From JAFHCF01 sp048497495 (GTDB taxonomy: Bacteria > Pseudomonadota > Alphaproteobacteria > Rhizobiales > Ancalomicrobiaceae), in the NCBI GenBank assembly GCA_048497495.1, contig JAFHCF010000115.1, positions 1 through 36,736 of the forward strand: a stretch of 36,736 nt of DNA, given 5' to 3'. The translations under genes and the position numbers were made by a program. Shown one piece after another: positions 9,619-18,126 of this stretch. Numbering within the stretch: position 1 is the first letter of the stretch; each line of letters starts with the position of its first letter. A model generated the notes under the pieces. That model ran no database searches. It was not told the origin of the DNA and worked only from the letters and a program-made list of their open reading frames with translations.

Positions 9619-10620
9619 GTGAAACCGCGCGTCGTCATCACCCACAAAGTGCATCAGGAAACCTTGGATCTCCTCTGTGACCATTGTGAAGTCACTCCCA
9701 ATCAAACTATGGAAACCCTGCCCCGCGAAGAGATTCGCCGCCGTGTCGGCACGGCGGATGCAATGATGGCCTTCATGCCGGACTGGGTCGACGCCGATTT
9801 CCTGGCAGCTTGCCCGCAGATGAAGGTCATCGGCGCGGCCTTGAAGGGCTACGATAACTTCGATGTCGCGGCCTGTACGGCCCGGGGCATCTGGCTGAGC
9901 ATCGTGCCTGACCTCCTGACCGTGCCGACGGCTGAGTTGGCCATCGGCCTTACCATCGGCCTCACCCGCAAGATGATCCAGGCCGATGCCAGGGTCCGCT
10001 GCGGCAAATTCGCCGGTTGGCGGCCGGAGTTTTTCGGCCTGGGCATCGCGGGGTCCGCCATTGGTATTCTCGGAATGGGGGCGATTGGGCAAGCCATCGC
10101 CGAACGGCTGAATGGCTGGGGCGCAACGCTGCTATACAACGACCGGGTGCCGATCCCAGCACCCGGCGGCGAAGCTCGACCTAGTGTTGCTCGGCGCAGC
10201 CTGGAGGAGGTATTATCCGAATCCGATATCGTCATCCTGGCCCTGGCGCTGGCCCCAGACACCATCCATCTGATCAACGACAGGACGCTCGCCCTGATGA
10301 AACCAGGCGCATACCTCGTGAATCCATGCCGCGGCTCTGTCGTGAGCGAAGCTGCTGTTCTAACTGCGCTCACCAGCGGTCAGCTCGGCGGGTATGCCGC
10401 CGACGTGTTCGAGCTGGAGGATTGGGCTCGCGAAGACAGACCGCGGGAGATCGCTCCGGGCTTGCTGGGTCACCCAAACACGATGTTCAGCCCGCATATT
10501 GGCTCTGCTGTTAAGAAAGTTCGCTTGGCAATCGAACTGCGCGCTGCAGAAAATATCCTGCAGGCCCTTTCGGGTAAGCCGCCAATGGATGCCGTCAACA
10601 ATCCGAGACAAGTGGCTTAG
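9619..10620 (+). CDS. ptxD: NAD-dependent phosphite dehydrogenase
   Basis: A 333-residue D-2-hydroxyacid dehydrogenase-type enzyme that oxidises phosphite to phosphate with reduction of NAD. It aligns along its length with Pseudomonas stutzeri PtxD: MMAFMPDWVDADFL, ALKGYDNFD (active-site Lys76), VPDLLTVPTAELAIGL, the Rossmann motif GMGAIG, NPCRGSVV (Arg238), FELEDWA (Glu267) and PHIGSAV (His293). PNQT near the N-terminus and the LTVPTAELAIGL stretch distinguish it from glycerate and formate dehydrogenases. The start is GTG at 9619, with AAGGA upstream. The cofactor loop reads Asp175-Arg176 instead of Glu-Ala. Confidence 0.96.
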   Translation: MKPRVVITHKVHQETLDLLCDHCEVTPNQTMETLPREEIRRRVGTADAMMAFMPDWVDADFLAACPQMKVIGAALKGYDNFDVAACTARGIWLSIVPDLLTVPTAELAIGLTIGLTRKMIQADARVRCGKFAGWRPEFFGLGIAGSAIGILGMGAIGQAIAERLNGWGATLLYNDRVPIPAPGGEARPSVARRSLEEVLSESDIVILALALAPDTIHLINDRTLALMKPGAYLVNPCRGSVVSEAAVLTALTSGQLGGYAADVFELEDWAREDRPREIAPGLLGHPNTMFSPHIGSAVKKVRLAIELRAAENILQALSGKPPMDAVNNPRQVA

Positions 10621-10627
10621 ATCGGCA

Positions 10628-11515
10628 ATGCTGAATCTAGTATGGGTGCGGACATTTCTGGCCCTGGCGAAGCATAAGAGCTTTCAAGCGTCCGCAGAAT
10701 ATCTTCGGATCGCTCAGCCGACGGCCTCATCACATATCCAGAAGCTTGAGGAGCAGCTGGGTGTCCTGCTATTCCATCGCTCCCGAACGGGGTGCGAGCC
10801 GACGCGGGAAGCGATGAACTTTCTGCCTTATGCCCAGAGCATCCTTAGGGTTAACGAGCGTGCACTCGCCGCGGTCTCTGGGGAGCGCACGCGGATCGGT
10901 GCCAGTTCCAATATCGGAATCTATCTGCTGCAGCCCTATGTCCGGTCATATCTGGAAGGCCGCGATCCAGCGGCTTTTGATATGGTGATTGACCGCAATC
11001 CGTCCATCGTCGAGAAACTGGAGAATGTCGAAATAGATGTGGCCGTGTTGGAATGGTGGGACAACCGCGACGGCTGCCAAGTCGAGCGCTGGAGAAGCGA
11101 GCCCGTCGTCGTCATCGTTCCGCCCGATCATCCATTGGCGTCTCAAGACCACATTGATCCGGTTCAGTTATCCGCATTTGAGCTTCTCGGCGGCGAACCT
11201 GGCACCGGGACCGGGCGGATGCTTGCGAAATATTTCGGCGATCACGCTCAAATGCCGCGGGTTTCCCTACAGTTGGGTAGCACCGAGGCTGTCAAGCAGG
11301 CGGTAAAGGCTGGAGTTGGCATCTCTCTAGTTCTGGCGTCAGCCGTATCGGACGAGGTGCGGGCCGGAAGCCTGCGTGCCTTACCCTTCCCTGACCCGCC
11401 GCTACGAAAGGACCTGTTTGTCGCTTGGCGCACCGGCATTTCGGGCATGCCTATACCGGCCTTCGCCCAGCATCTATTGAACGCTCACTGCAATGAGACG
11501 GTATCCGCTCGCTGA
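10628..11515 (+). CDS. ptxE: LysR-type regulator of the phosphite operon
   Basis: A 295-residue LysR-family activator. The N-terminal winged helix (TFLALAKHKSFQASAEYLRIAQPTASSHIQKLEEQLGVLLFHR) is at residues 8-50 and an effector-binding domain follows. The start is the ATG at 10628, seven bases after the ptxD stop; an earlier start would overlap ptxD by more than 200 bases. The gene position, last in ptxABCDE, matches the P. stutzeri operon. It probably acts at the T-N11-A palindrome before ptxA. The stop codon lies inside the perfect palindrome CGCTGACGTCAGCG (11510-11523). Confidence 0.88.
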   Translation: MLNLVWVRTFLALAKHKSFQASAEYLRIAQPTASSHIQKLEEQLGVLLFHRSRTGCEPTREAMNFLPYAQSILRVNERALAAVSGERTRIGASSNIGIYLLQPYVRSYLEGRDPAAFDMVIDRNPSIVEKLENVEIDVAVLEWWDNRDGCQVERWRSEPVVVIVPPDHPLASQDHIDPVQLSAFELLGGEPGTGTGRMLAKYFGDHAQMPRVSLQLGSTEAVKQAVKAGVGISLVLASAVSDEVRAGSLRALPFPDPPLRKDLFVAWRTGISGMPIPAFAQHLLNAHCNETVSAR

Positions 11516-11959
11516 CGTCAGCGCCTCTCGAATCGGCTACATGCGCGTTTTGTTGGTCATGAACGCGTATTTCGCACGGTCTAAGCGGTCGCTCAACCGG
11601 TTCGATGATTGAGTGAGGAGCTTAAATGCGACGTCAAAGAGCGTGGGTACAGGCGATCTGTTTTCGCATGCGCTCTGCGGTCAGCTGAAGGCGGCCCAGC
11701 TCCATCAACCCATGTCATGGGTTCGTGTTTCTTAGTCGATCTGGCTAGCTTCTCCTGTGGCGAATGTCCGCAAAGTGGCAACCAAGCCGCCCTCGGCAAC
11801 CAATCGAAAGCGCAGAATTCCACTCCACCGCGACGTTCCTGCCCTCTGCCGGAAAAGGCCGCAGTGGCTCATGGCTTGCCGTACAACTTTCTCGAACCAA
11901 GGTCCGAAAGGGGTCCGGGAGCGGCCGGAGAAGGCACGAAGCTGTCCCCCTCGCATACT
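11516..11959. other. Transposon spacer between ptxE and tnpR
   Basis: 444 bp without a convincing gene. It begins in the 14-bp palindrome that covers the ptxE stop and includes a second small inverted repeat, AACCCATGTCATGGGTT (11707-11723). Short open frames exist on both strands but have no ribosome sites or family motifs. This may mark the junction where the cargo joined the transposition module, or a decayed remnant. Confidence 0.5.
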
Positions 11960-12592
11960 TCAGGTTTCGCGCTTGCGACGACTGAGCAGCTTTTCACCAT
12001 CGGCTCTCAACTCGCCTTCTGGCCCGACAAACCGGTAGAGCGTCTGCCGGGTAATTCCGAGTTCGGCACAGAGATCGCGCACCTTGGTTGCCGGTTGTCC
12101 CATGGATGCGGCGGCAAGCCGCAGCTTGGCTGGCGTCATCTTGAAGGGGCGGCCGCCGTTGCGCCCTCGGGCGCGGGCTGACGCCAGGCCTGCCTTAGTC
12201 CGTTCGACGATCAACTCACGTTCGAACTCAGCCAGCCCGGCGAAGATGGCGAATACCAGTCGGCCGTTGGTAGTGGTGGTGTCGATCGATGCGCCTTCGC
12301 CAGCCAATATCTTCAGACCAATGGCGCGTTTGGTTAGATCGCCGACCAGGTTGACCAGATGACGTAGATCACGGCCGAGCCGATCCAGTTTCCAAACCAC
12401 GAGTGTGTCGCCAACACGCAGCGCCTTCAGGCATGCCTCAAGACCGGGTCGGTCGTCGCGGCGGCCCGAGGCTGCATCCTCATAGATATGGTCAGGCAGA
12501 ACGCCGGCCCTGATCAGGGCGTCGCGCTGCAGGTCGTGGGCTTGACTGCCATCAGCTTTCGAGACCCGTGCGTATCCGATCAACAATGTCAT
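11960..12592 (-). CDS. tnpR: Tn3-family serine resolvase
   Basis: A 210-residue serine recombinase that resolves cointegrates at res after replicative transposition. The N-terminal catalytic domain starts IGYARVSKADGSQ with nucleophile Ser11, then VVWKLDRLGRDLRHLV, and the E-helix begins FAGLAEFERELIVERTKAGL. The C-terminal Hin-like helix-turn-helix includes ITRQTLYRFV. It reads away from tnpA, the arrangement of Tn3 itself, which places res between the two starts. Confidence 0.94.
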   Translation of the reverse strand: MTLLIGYARVSKADGSQAHDLQRDALIRAGVLPDHIYEDAASGRRDDRPGLEACLKALRVGDTLVVWKLDRLGRDLRHLVNLVGDLTKRAIGLKILAGEGASIDTTTTNGRLVFAIFAGLAEFERELIVERTKAGLASARARGRNGGRPFKMTPAKLRLAAASMGQPATKVRDLCAELGITRQTLYRFVGPEGELRADGEKLLSRRKRET

Positions 12593-12721
12593 TTATACGT
12601 CCGTTTGTGTGACATTCTTCATTTGGTCGCGCCAAAGTCTGTAGATTGTCACATAACCCGTCTTGCAATGTAAGCTCCATGAACGGTTATCTCCGATCTT
12701 TTTGTGACGAACGGAGTACCC
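12593..12721. other. Probable res site between tnpR and tnpA
   Basis: The 129-bp divergent gap contains an outer inverted repeat TGTGACA (12608-12614) and TGTCACA (12647-12653) around an inner TTTGG-TCGCG-CCAAA (12622-12636). Tn3-group elements place their resolvase sites and the tnpR/tnpA promoters here. Individual subsites cannot be assigned by eye with confidence. Confidence 0.5.
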
Positions 12722-15694
12722 ATGCCCCGCCGGATGATTTTGACGGATGCCGAACGGCAGAATTTCCTTGCTCTTCCCATTGATGACGACACTCTGATCC
12801 GGCATTGGTGCCTCGATGACGATGATCGCCATCTTATCGAAACTCGACGCCATGATGACACTCGGTTGGGATTAGCGCTTCAGCTCTCTGCTCTTCGTTA
12901 TCCCGGCCGCCTGATTCAGCGGGGGGAAGTCATCCCTTCTGTGGCGCTGTCGTTTCTGGCCGAACAACTCGGGATCGAGCCAGAGGCACTTTCCACTTTT
13001 GCACGGAGAGCACCAACCCGCTATGAGCAGCTCGCCATCCTGCGCCAGCACTATGGCTTCACTGAACTGTCACACCCGTTGCGCGCCGATCTGCTTGCAT
13101 TTGCACGCGGCATTGCGATCGCTTCGACGAAAGACAAATTTGTCGTTGCAACACTGGCTGACGAGATGCGGCGGAGGCGCATCATTATTCCCGGCATTAC
13201 CGTGCTCGAACGGTTGGCGGGGCAGGCTTGCACTGAAGCCGAGGAGGCGCTGTATACCGATGTCGCCGGAAGATTGACGCCGGACCTTGTTCTTCGGATG
13301 GAAACATTGCTCGGCGCGGGACGACGCGCAAAACAGAGCGGCATATCCTGGTTGCGAGAACCTCCCGGTAAAGCCGGGGCAACGGCCATGCGGGGATTGA
13401 TAGATCGACTGGAGGCCGTGCGTCATGTCGGTGTCCCCAATGATGTGCTTCAAGCGATCCCGGCTCACCGTGTTCGTCGGATGGCACAGGAAGGTCGTCG
13501 TCTGACTGCCCAGAATTTTGAGCAGATGCGGCCAGGCCGCCGTCACGCGACATTGGCCGCGTTTTTTCTGGAAATGGAAATAGCACTCACCGACGCGGCG
13601 ATCAGCATGTTCGAGACGTTGATTGGCAAGAGTTTTCGGCAGGCAGAGGCAGCCCGTGACAAGCAACTCCTCGAAACCGCATCGTCGGCGACATCCGCAC
13701 TCGATTTCTTCGTCAATTTTGGCGAAGCCATAACCGCCCAACGCGAAGCTGGGCTTTCTCTTGATGAGGCGGTGACCACTGTCGCGAGCTGGGAAGAGCT
13801 CATTCAGGCAACAGCTTCGGCGAAGGCAGTGAGAAGGCCTCGCAGCGAGGATGATTTGATCACCTACCTGCCGGCTCAATATGCTCGCATCCGGCGGTTC
13901 GCGGCTGCATTTCTGGCCTCGTTCACCTTTGAAGGAAACCGCCGAAACGTACATATCATTGAAGCTATTGTGCAGATGGAAACTGCCTGGAGGAAAGGGG
14001 CCAGATCAAACGATCGGCCCTGGATCCGCAAGGCGTTGCTGCTGGCGAATGCGCGATGGCGCAAGGAAATCGTCGGCGCTGATGACGTGATCGACCGGAA
14101 GATGCTGGAACTCTTTCTCATCGTCGAGCTGAAAAACAGGATTGCCGCCGGCGACATATGGATCAGGGGTTCCCGCGCCTACCGCGCACTCGACGAGTAC
14201 ATGATCTCGCACCAGACGTTTGCCGTCATCAAAGCCGAGGCCCGCATTCCGGTCGCGATTCCGATCGATGTCGAGACCTATCTCGCCCAGAAGGCCGACG
14301 CTCTGGATCAAAAGCTGCGTGAGGCGACACGTCGCCTGGAAACTAGTCGAGGCGATACCCGCATCGGCGCAAAAGGATTGCGGGTCCCAGCGGTCAGAAG
14401 CACGGAAACCGAAGCCGCAATCGCGTTCGCAAGGCGGGTGGCGACAGCCATGCCGCCAATCCGGTTGACGGACCTTGTGGCCGATATCGACCGGATGACC
14501 GGCTTCAGTTCGTTATTCGAGCACCTCCAGACCGGTCGGTCACCTTCCGATCTGCGGGTGTTCTATGCGGCGCTGATCGCCGAAGCCACAAATCTCGGCT
14601 TCTCGAAGATGGCGCATGCCTGTCCCGGCATCACGCGCCGCCAGCTACAGCAGATGGCAATCTGGCATTTTCGCGAGGAGACATTCGCTCTGGCGCTCGC
14701 CAAACTGGTTGAGGCTCAACACTCTGCCCCGTTCTCAACAGTGTTCGGCTCGCACGCTGTTTCCTCGTCGGACGGACAACATATCCATCTTGGCGACGGC
14801 GGCGAAGTCGCAGGCGGCGTCAATGGCAGGTATGGAAACAACCCGATTATCAAGCTCTACACCGCAATCTCTGGTCGCTACGCGCCCTTTCATACCAAAA
14901 TCATCGCCGCAACGGCAAGTGAAGCCGTTCACGTGCTTGACGCATTGCTGGAAACCGACGCTGGCCTTAATATTGTCCGACACCACGTCGATGGCGGCGG
15001 CGTCAGCGATCTTGTATTCGCCCTCTGTCATGCGCTCGGCTTCGCATTCGTGCCGCGCATCCCCGATCTCGACGGGCGATGCCTCTACGCCTTCGGACTG
15101 GCCAAACAATACGGAATTCTTCAGAATGTCATGGGTGACCGGATTGACGCCGATCTGATCCGGACGCATTGGGATGATATCTTGCGCCTGATGACCTCGC
15201 TACGCACGCGCACCGTCAGCGCCTCGCTCATGCTGAAGCGATTGTCGGCGACAACGAGGCAAAGCGGTCTTGCCCAGGCGTTGCGCCAGATGGGACGGAT
15301 TGAACGAACCCTCTTCACCCTCGACTGGATCAACGACGAGCAATTGCGAAAGACAACTACCGCTGAATTGAACAAGGGCGAAAGCCGGAACAGCCTTGTT
15401 CGGGCAGTCAATCTTCATCGTCTCGGCCGTTTCCGCGATCGCAGTCAGGAAAACCTGTCGATCCGGGCATCCGCTCTCAATCTGGTTGTCACCGCCATCA
15501 TTCACTGGAACACAATCTATATCGGCCGCGTCATCGATGCCCTGCGCAGTGCAGGACAGGCTATCCCGGATCATCTGCTGTCCAGCCTGTCGCCTCTCAC
15601 ATGGGAGCATGTGAACCTGACCGGCGATTACCTCTGGGAAGAAAAGCCGGCTCTCGACAAAAACGGGTTCCGAGCCATCCCGTTCAACCCATGA
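12722..15694 (+). CDS. tnpA: Tn3-family transposase
   Basis: A 990-residue replicative transposase of the DDE_Tnp_Tn3 family. The ATG at 12722 has GGAG just upstream and gives the typical beginning MPRRMILTDAERQNFLALP; a GTG at 12704 is less likely. The N-terminal DNA-binding region is followed by the catalytic domain, with Asp684 in SSSDGQHIHLG, Asp757 in RHHVDGGGVSD, and the conserved LNKGESRNSLVRAV, LNLVVTAIIHWNTIY and LTWEHVNLTGDYLW blocks. Length is normal for the family and no frameshift is seen, so it should be functional. It ends eight bases before the right inverted repeat. Confidence 0.96.
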   Translation: MPRRMILTDAERQNFLALPIDDDTLIRHWCLDDDDRHLIETRRHDDTRLGLALQLSALRYPGRLIQRGEVIPSVALSFLAEQLGIEPEALSTFARRAPTRYEQLAILRQHYGFTELSHPLRADLLAFARGIAIASTKDKFVVATLADEMRRRRIIIPGITVLERLAGQACTEAEEALYTDVAGRLTPDLVLRMETLLGAGRRAKQSGISWLREPPGKAGATAMRGLIDRLEAVRHVGVPNDVLQAIPAHRVRRMAQEGRRLTAQNFEQMRPGRRHATLAAFFLEMEIALTDAAISMFETLIGKSFRQAEAARDKQLLETASSATSALDFFVNFGEAITAQREAGLSLDEAVTTVASWEELIQATASAKAVRRPRSEDDLITYLPAQYARIRRFAAAFLASFTFEGNRRNVHIIEAIVQMETAWRKGARSNDRPWIRKALLLANARWRKEIVGADDVIDRKMLELFLIVELKNRIAAGDIWIRGSRAYRALDEYMISHQTFAVIKAEARIPVAIPIDVETYLAQKADALDQKLREATRRLETSRGDTRIGAKGLRVPAVRSTETEAAIAFARRVATAMPPIRLTDLVADIDRMTGFSSLFEHLQTGRSPSDLRVFYAALIAEATNLGFSKMAHACPGITRRQLQQMAIWHFREETFALALAKLVEAQHSAPFSTVFGSHAVSSSDGQHIHLGDGGEVAGGVNGRYGNNPIIKLYTAISGRYAPFHTKIIAATASEAVHVLDALLETDAGLNIVRHHVDGGGVSDLVFALCHALGFAFVPRIPDLDGRCLYAFGLAKQYGILQNVMGDRIDADLIRTHWDDILRLMTSLRTRTVSASLMLKRLSATTRQSGLAQALRQMGRIERTLFTLDWINDEQLRKTTTAELNKGESRNSLVRAVNLHRLGRFRDRSQENLSIRASALNLVVTAIIHWNTIYIGRVIDALRSAGQAIPDHLLSSLSPLTWEHVNLTGDYLWEEKPALDKNGFRAIPFNP

Positions 15695-15702
15695 TCCGCC
15701 TG

Positions 15703-15736
15703 CCGTATATCTGTGCCCCTTTAATGTTCAGGGGCC
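15703..15736 (-). repeat. Transposon right inverted repeat (34 bp)
   Basis: Reads CCGTATAT on its inner side through to GGGGCC on its outer side. It is the exact reverse complement of the left end at 6711-6744. Confidence 0.95.
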
Positions 15737-15741
15737 AAGAA
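15737..15741 (+). repeat. Target-site duplication, right copy (AAGAA)
   Basis: Identical to 6706-6710. Removing the element and one copy of AAGAA restores the siaP codons for TTGKKEVHTPADV. Confidence 0.93.
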
Positions 15742-16252
15742 GGAGGTCCATACCCCCGCCGACGTCGCCGGCCTCAAGCTGCGCGTGCCGCCGGTCGACG
15801 TGTTCCGCTCGATGGTCGAGGCGTGGGGCGCCCAGGCGACGCCGATCGCCTTCGCCGAGCTCTATCTCGCCCTGTCGCAGGGCGCCGTCGACGGCCAGGA
15901 GAATCCGCTGCCGACGATCCAGAGCGGCAAGTTCTTCGAGGTGCAGAAGTTCCTCGTCCTGACCGAGCACATCATCACGCCGCGCCTGGTCATGATCAAC
16001 GAGGCCTTCTGGAAGGGCCTGCCGGCGGCCGATCGCGACCTCATCGCGGCGGCGGTCGCCGAGGCGGCCCAGTGGCAGGACGCCGAACTGCTCAAGCAGG
16101 AGGCCAGCCTCGTCGACACGCTCAAGGGCAAGGGCATGACGGTGATCACGCCGGACCTCAAGCTGTGGCGGGATCCGGTGCTCGCCAGCGTGCCGAAGAA
16201 GTACGAGGAGCGCTGGGGCAAGGGAACCTTCGACGGCCTGGCGGCTCTGTGA
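15742..16252 (+). pseudogene. siaP: TRAP sialic acid binding protein, 3' fragment
   Basis: The second half of the split DctP-family protein, resuming at EVHTPADVAGLKLRVP. It holds the conserved arginine in KLRVP that grips the substrate carboxylate in SiaP proteins, then ATPIAFAELYLALSQGAVDGQENPL and the C-terminal helices. No signal peptide is available to this piece, so even if translated it would stay in the cytoplasm. Its TGA overlaps the siaQ ATG (TGATG). Transcription from tnpA may read through the right repeat into this fragment and siaQM. Confidence 0.92.
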
Positions 16253-16755
16253 TGCCTGCCGTCCTGAAGTGGATCGGGCGCGCCGTCGACCTCACGGTCG
16301 CCGGCGCGTCGGTCTTCGGTCTGGTGGCGCTGCTCGTCGTCGTCACCATGGGCATCGTCGGGCGCGCCGTCGGCGTGCCCTTCGCCTGGACCGAGGAACT
16401 CTCCGGCTACATCATGGTCTGGCTCGCCTGCCTCGGCACCATCCTGGCCACCCGCAATCAGGCGCACATCCGCATCCGGGTGCTGATCGACCTGCTGCCG
16501 AAGCGCGGTTGGCAGGTCACCGAGACGGTGACCCAGGCCCTGGTGGCGCTGGTCGGCGTCGTCCTGGTGGTCGAGGGCATCGACCTCGTCCACAAGAACA
16601 GCGACATCGAGACGGTGACGATGCCGATGGCCACGGCCTGGATGTACGTGCCGCTCGTTCCGACCGGCCTCGTCATCACCGGTCAGGCCATCGTCGATCT
16701 GATCGAGCGGGCGCTTGCCGGCCGCCGTGAAGCGGGCAAGGACTTCGTTCTATGA
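16252..16755 (+). CDS. siaQ: TRAP transporter small membrane subunit (DctQ family)
   Basis: A 167-residue protein with four hydrophobic segments (about residues 18-38, 50-68, 88-110 and 128-150). It has the DctQ motif FAWTEELSGYIMVWLACLGTILATRNQAHIRI. Together with SiaM it forms the sodium-driven membrane part of the sialic acid TRAP transporter. Its start overlaps the siaP stop and its end overlaps the siaM start (ATGA), so the operon is translationally coupled. The gene itself is intact but lies downstream of the transposon, which separates it from its own promoter. Confidence 0.93.
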   Translation: MPAVLKWIGRAVDLTVAGASVFGLVALLVVVTMGIVGRAVGVPFAWTEELSGYIMVWLACLGTILATRNQAHIRIRVLIDLLPKRGWQVTETVTQALVALVGVVLVVEGIDLVHKNSDIETVTMPMATAWMYVPLVPTGLVITGQAIVDLIERALAGRREAGKDFVL

Positions 16756-18044
16756 TTGCCCTGATGACCAAGATCGCGATCGGTTGGTTGGCGATCATCT
16801 TCGCCGGCGTGCCGCTCTACGTGACGATGGCGCTCGCCACCCTCGCCTTCCTGTGGTTCGGCGGCATCCCGACCGAACTCCTGCCGCAGAAGATGGCCGG
16901 CGCGGTCAATTCCTTCCCGATCGTCGCCGCGCCGCTGTTCATCCTGATGGGCAACATCCTGTCGAAGGCGCAGATCACCGATCGCATCGTCGCCTTCGCC
17001 TCCGCCGCCATCGGCTGGGTGCGCGGCGGCTACGCCCATGCCTCGATCCTGACCAGCATCATCTTCGCCGGCATGGTCGGCTCGGCGGTGGCCGACGCGG
17101 CGGGATCCGGGGCGATCGAGATCCGCGCCATGACCAAGGCCGGCTACAAGCCGCAGACGGCGGCGGCGATCACGGCGTCCGCCGCGACCATCGGGCCGAT
17201 CATCCCGCCGTCGCTGCCGATGGTCATCTACGGCGTCAGCGCCGACGTGTCGGTCGGCAAGCTCTTCATGGGCGGCGTCATCCCCGGCCTGCTGATGGGT
17301 CTGTCGCTGATGGCGATGGTGGTCGTCGTCGCCAATCGAGACGGCATGCGGCGCGAGACCTTCCAGGGTTTCCGCGCCCTCTTCCGCACCTTCCTGTCGA
17401 GTTCCTTCGCCATCGCCACCCCGGTGCTGATCCTCGGCGGCATGTTCTCGGGGATCTTCACCCCGACGGAAGCGGCGGCTGCGGCCTGCCTGTGGGCGCT
17501 GTTCCTCGGCTTCGTCGTCTATCGGACCCTGAAGACCTCCGACCTCGTGCCGATCCTGATCAATTCGGTCGAGACCACCGGCATCGTCTGCATCCTGGTG
17601 ATGACCGCCGGCGCCGTCGGCTGGTGCCTCTCGGTGTCACGCCTGCCGCAGACGCTGACGCCGATGATCGTCGAGACGATCCGCGATCCGCTGGTCTTCC
17701 TATTGCTCACCAACGTCCTGTTGCTGGTGGTCGGGTGCTTCATGGAGGCGCTGGCGGCGATGCTGATCCTGATCCCGATCCTGGTGCCGGCGGCGGCGAG
17801 CTACGGCATCGATCAGGTGCAGTTCGGCGTCATCGTGGTGTTGAACCTGATCATCGGAACGATCACCCCACCGGTCGGCGTGGTGCTCTTCGTCGTCACC
17901 CGCATCGCCGACGTGACCTTCGAGACCATGGCGCGATCGATCGTGCCCTGGCTGATCCCGCTCATCGTGGTGCTCTTGGCGGTCACCCTGTGGCCGCCGC
18001 TGACCACCGCCCTGCCCTCGCTTCTCGGCGCCGGCGTGCCGTGA
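16752..18044 (+). CDS. siaM: TRAP transporter large membrane subunit (DctM family)
   Basis: A 430-residue polytopic protein that carries the transport path. Family hallmarks seen are NSFPIVAAPLFILMGNIL, GMVGSAVADAAGSGAIEI, ASAATIGPIIPPSLPMVIYGV and the C-terminal repeat NLIIGTITPPVGVVLFV. The two PP-containing hairpin motifs are typical of elevator-type DctM/ion transporter proteins. About a dozen hydrophobic segments are visible. It is the last gene of siaPQM and is followed by a GC-rich hairpin. Confidence 0.94.
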   Translation: MIALMTKIAIGWLAIIFAGVPLYVTMALATLAFLWFGGIPTELLPQKMAGAVNSFPIVAAPLFILMGNILSKAQITDRIVAFASAAIGWVRGGYAHASILTSIIFAGMVGSAVADAAGSGAIEIRAMTKAGYKPQTAAAITASAATIGPIIPPSLPMVIYGVSADVSVGKLFMGGVIPGLLMGLSLMAMVVVVANRDGMRRETFQGFRALFRTFLSSSFAIATPVLILGGMFSGIFTPTEAAAAACLWALFLGFVVYRTLKTSDLVPILINSVETTGIVCILVMTAGAVGWCLSVSRLPQTLTPMIVETIRDPLVFLLLTNVLLLVVGCFMEALAAMLILIPILVPAAASYGIDQVQFGVIVVLNLIIGTITPPVGVVLFVVTRIADVTFETMARSIVPWLIPLIVVLLAVTLWPPLTTALPSLLGAGVP

Positions 18045-18075
18045 GGCTCGGCCTCGAGGAATCCGACCCGGGACC

Positions 18076-18094
18076 ACCCGCCCTCGTGGCGGGT
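18076..18094 (+). terminator. Possible terminator hairpin after siaM
   Basis: ACCCGCC and GGCGGGT form a 7-bp GC-only stem around a CTCGT loop, 31 bases after the siaM stop and between convergent genes. There is no run of T after it, so Rho-independent action is uncertain. Confidence 0.45.
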
Positions 18095-18126
18095 CCTCGC
18101 GTTCGGGGGAGCGGCGCGCGGTGGCC

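Larger units (their letters stand above)
6711..15736 (+). mobile_element. Tn3-family transposon carrying a ptxABCDE phosphite operon
   Basis: A complete 9,026-bp unit transposon. It has identical 34-bp terminal inverted repeats (6711-6744 and 15703-15736), a 5-bp target duplication, a Tn3-type DDE transposase (tnpA), a serine resolvase (tnpR) divergent from it, and a probable res site between them. The left 4.8 kb is cargo: ptxA, ptxB, ptxC, ptxD and ptxE for uptake and oxidation of phosphite. Base composition is less GC-rich than the flanking chromosome. Identical ends, an exact target duplication and an undamaged host reading frame on each side point to a recent, possibly still active insertion. 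Confidence 0.95.

Noticed and set aside
10394..10627. N-terminal extension of ptxE
   Set aside because: It would overlap ptxD by more than 200 bases; the ATG at 10628 gives the normal LysR N-terminus.
11609..12181. 190-codon plus-strand frame in the transposon spacer
   Set aside because: It runs antisense over the 3' part of tnpR and has no recognisable motifs.
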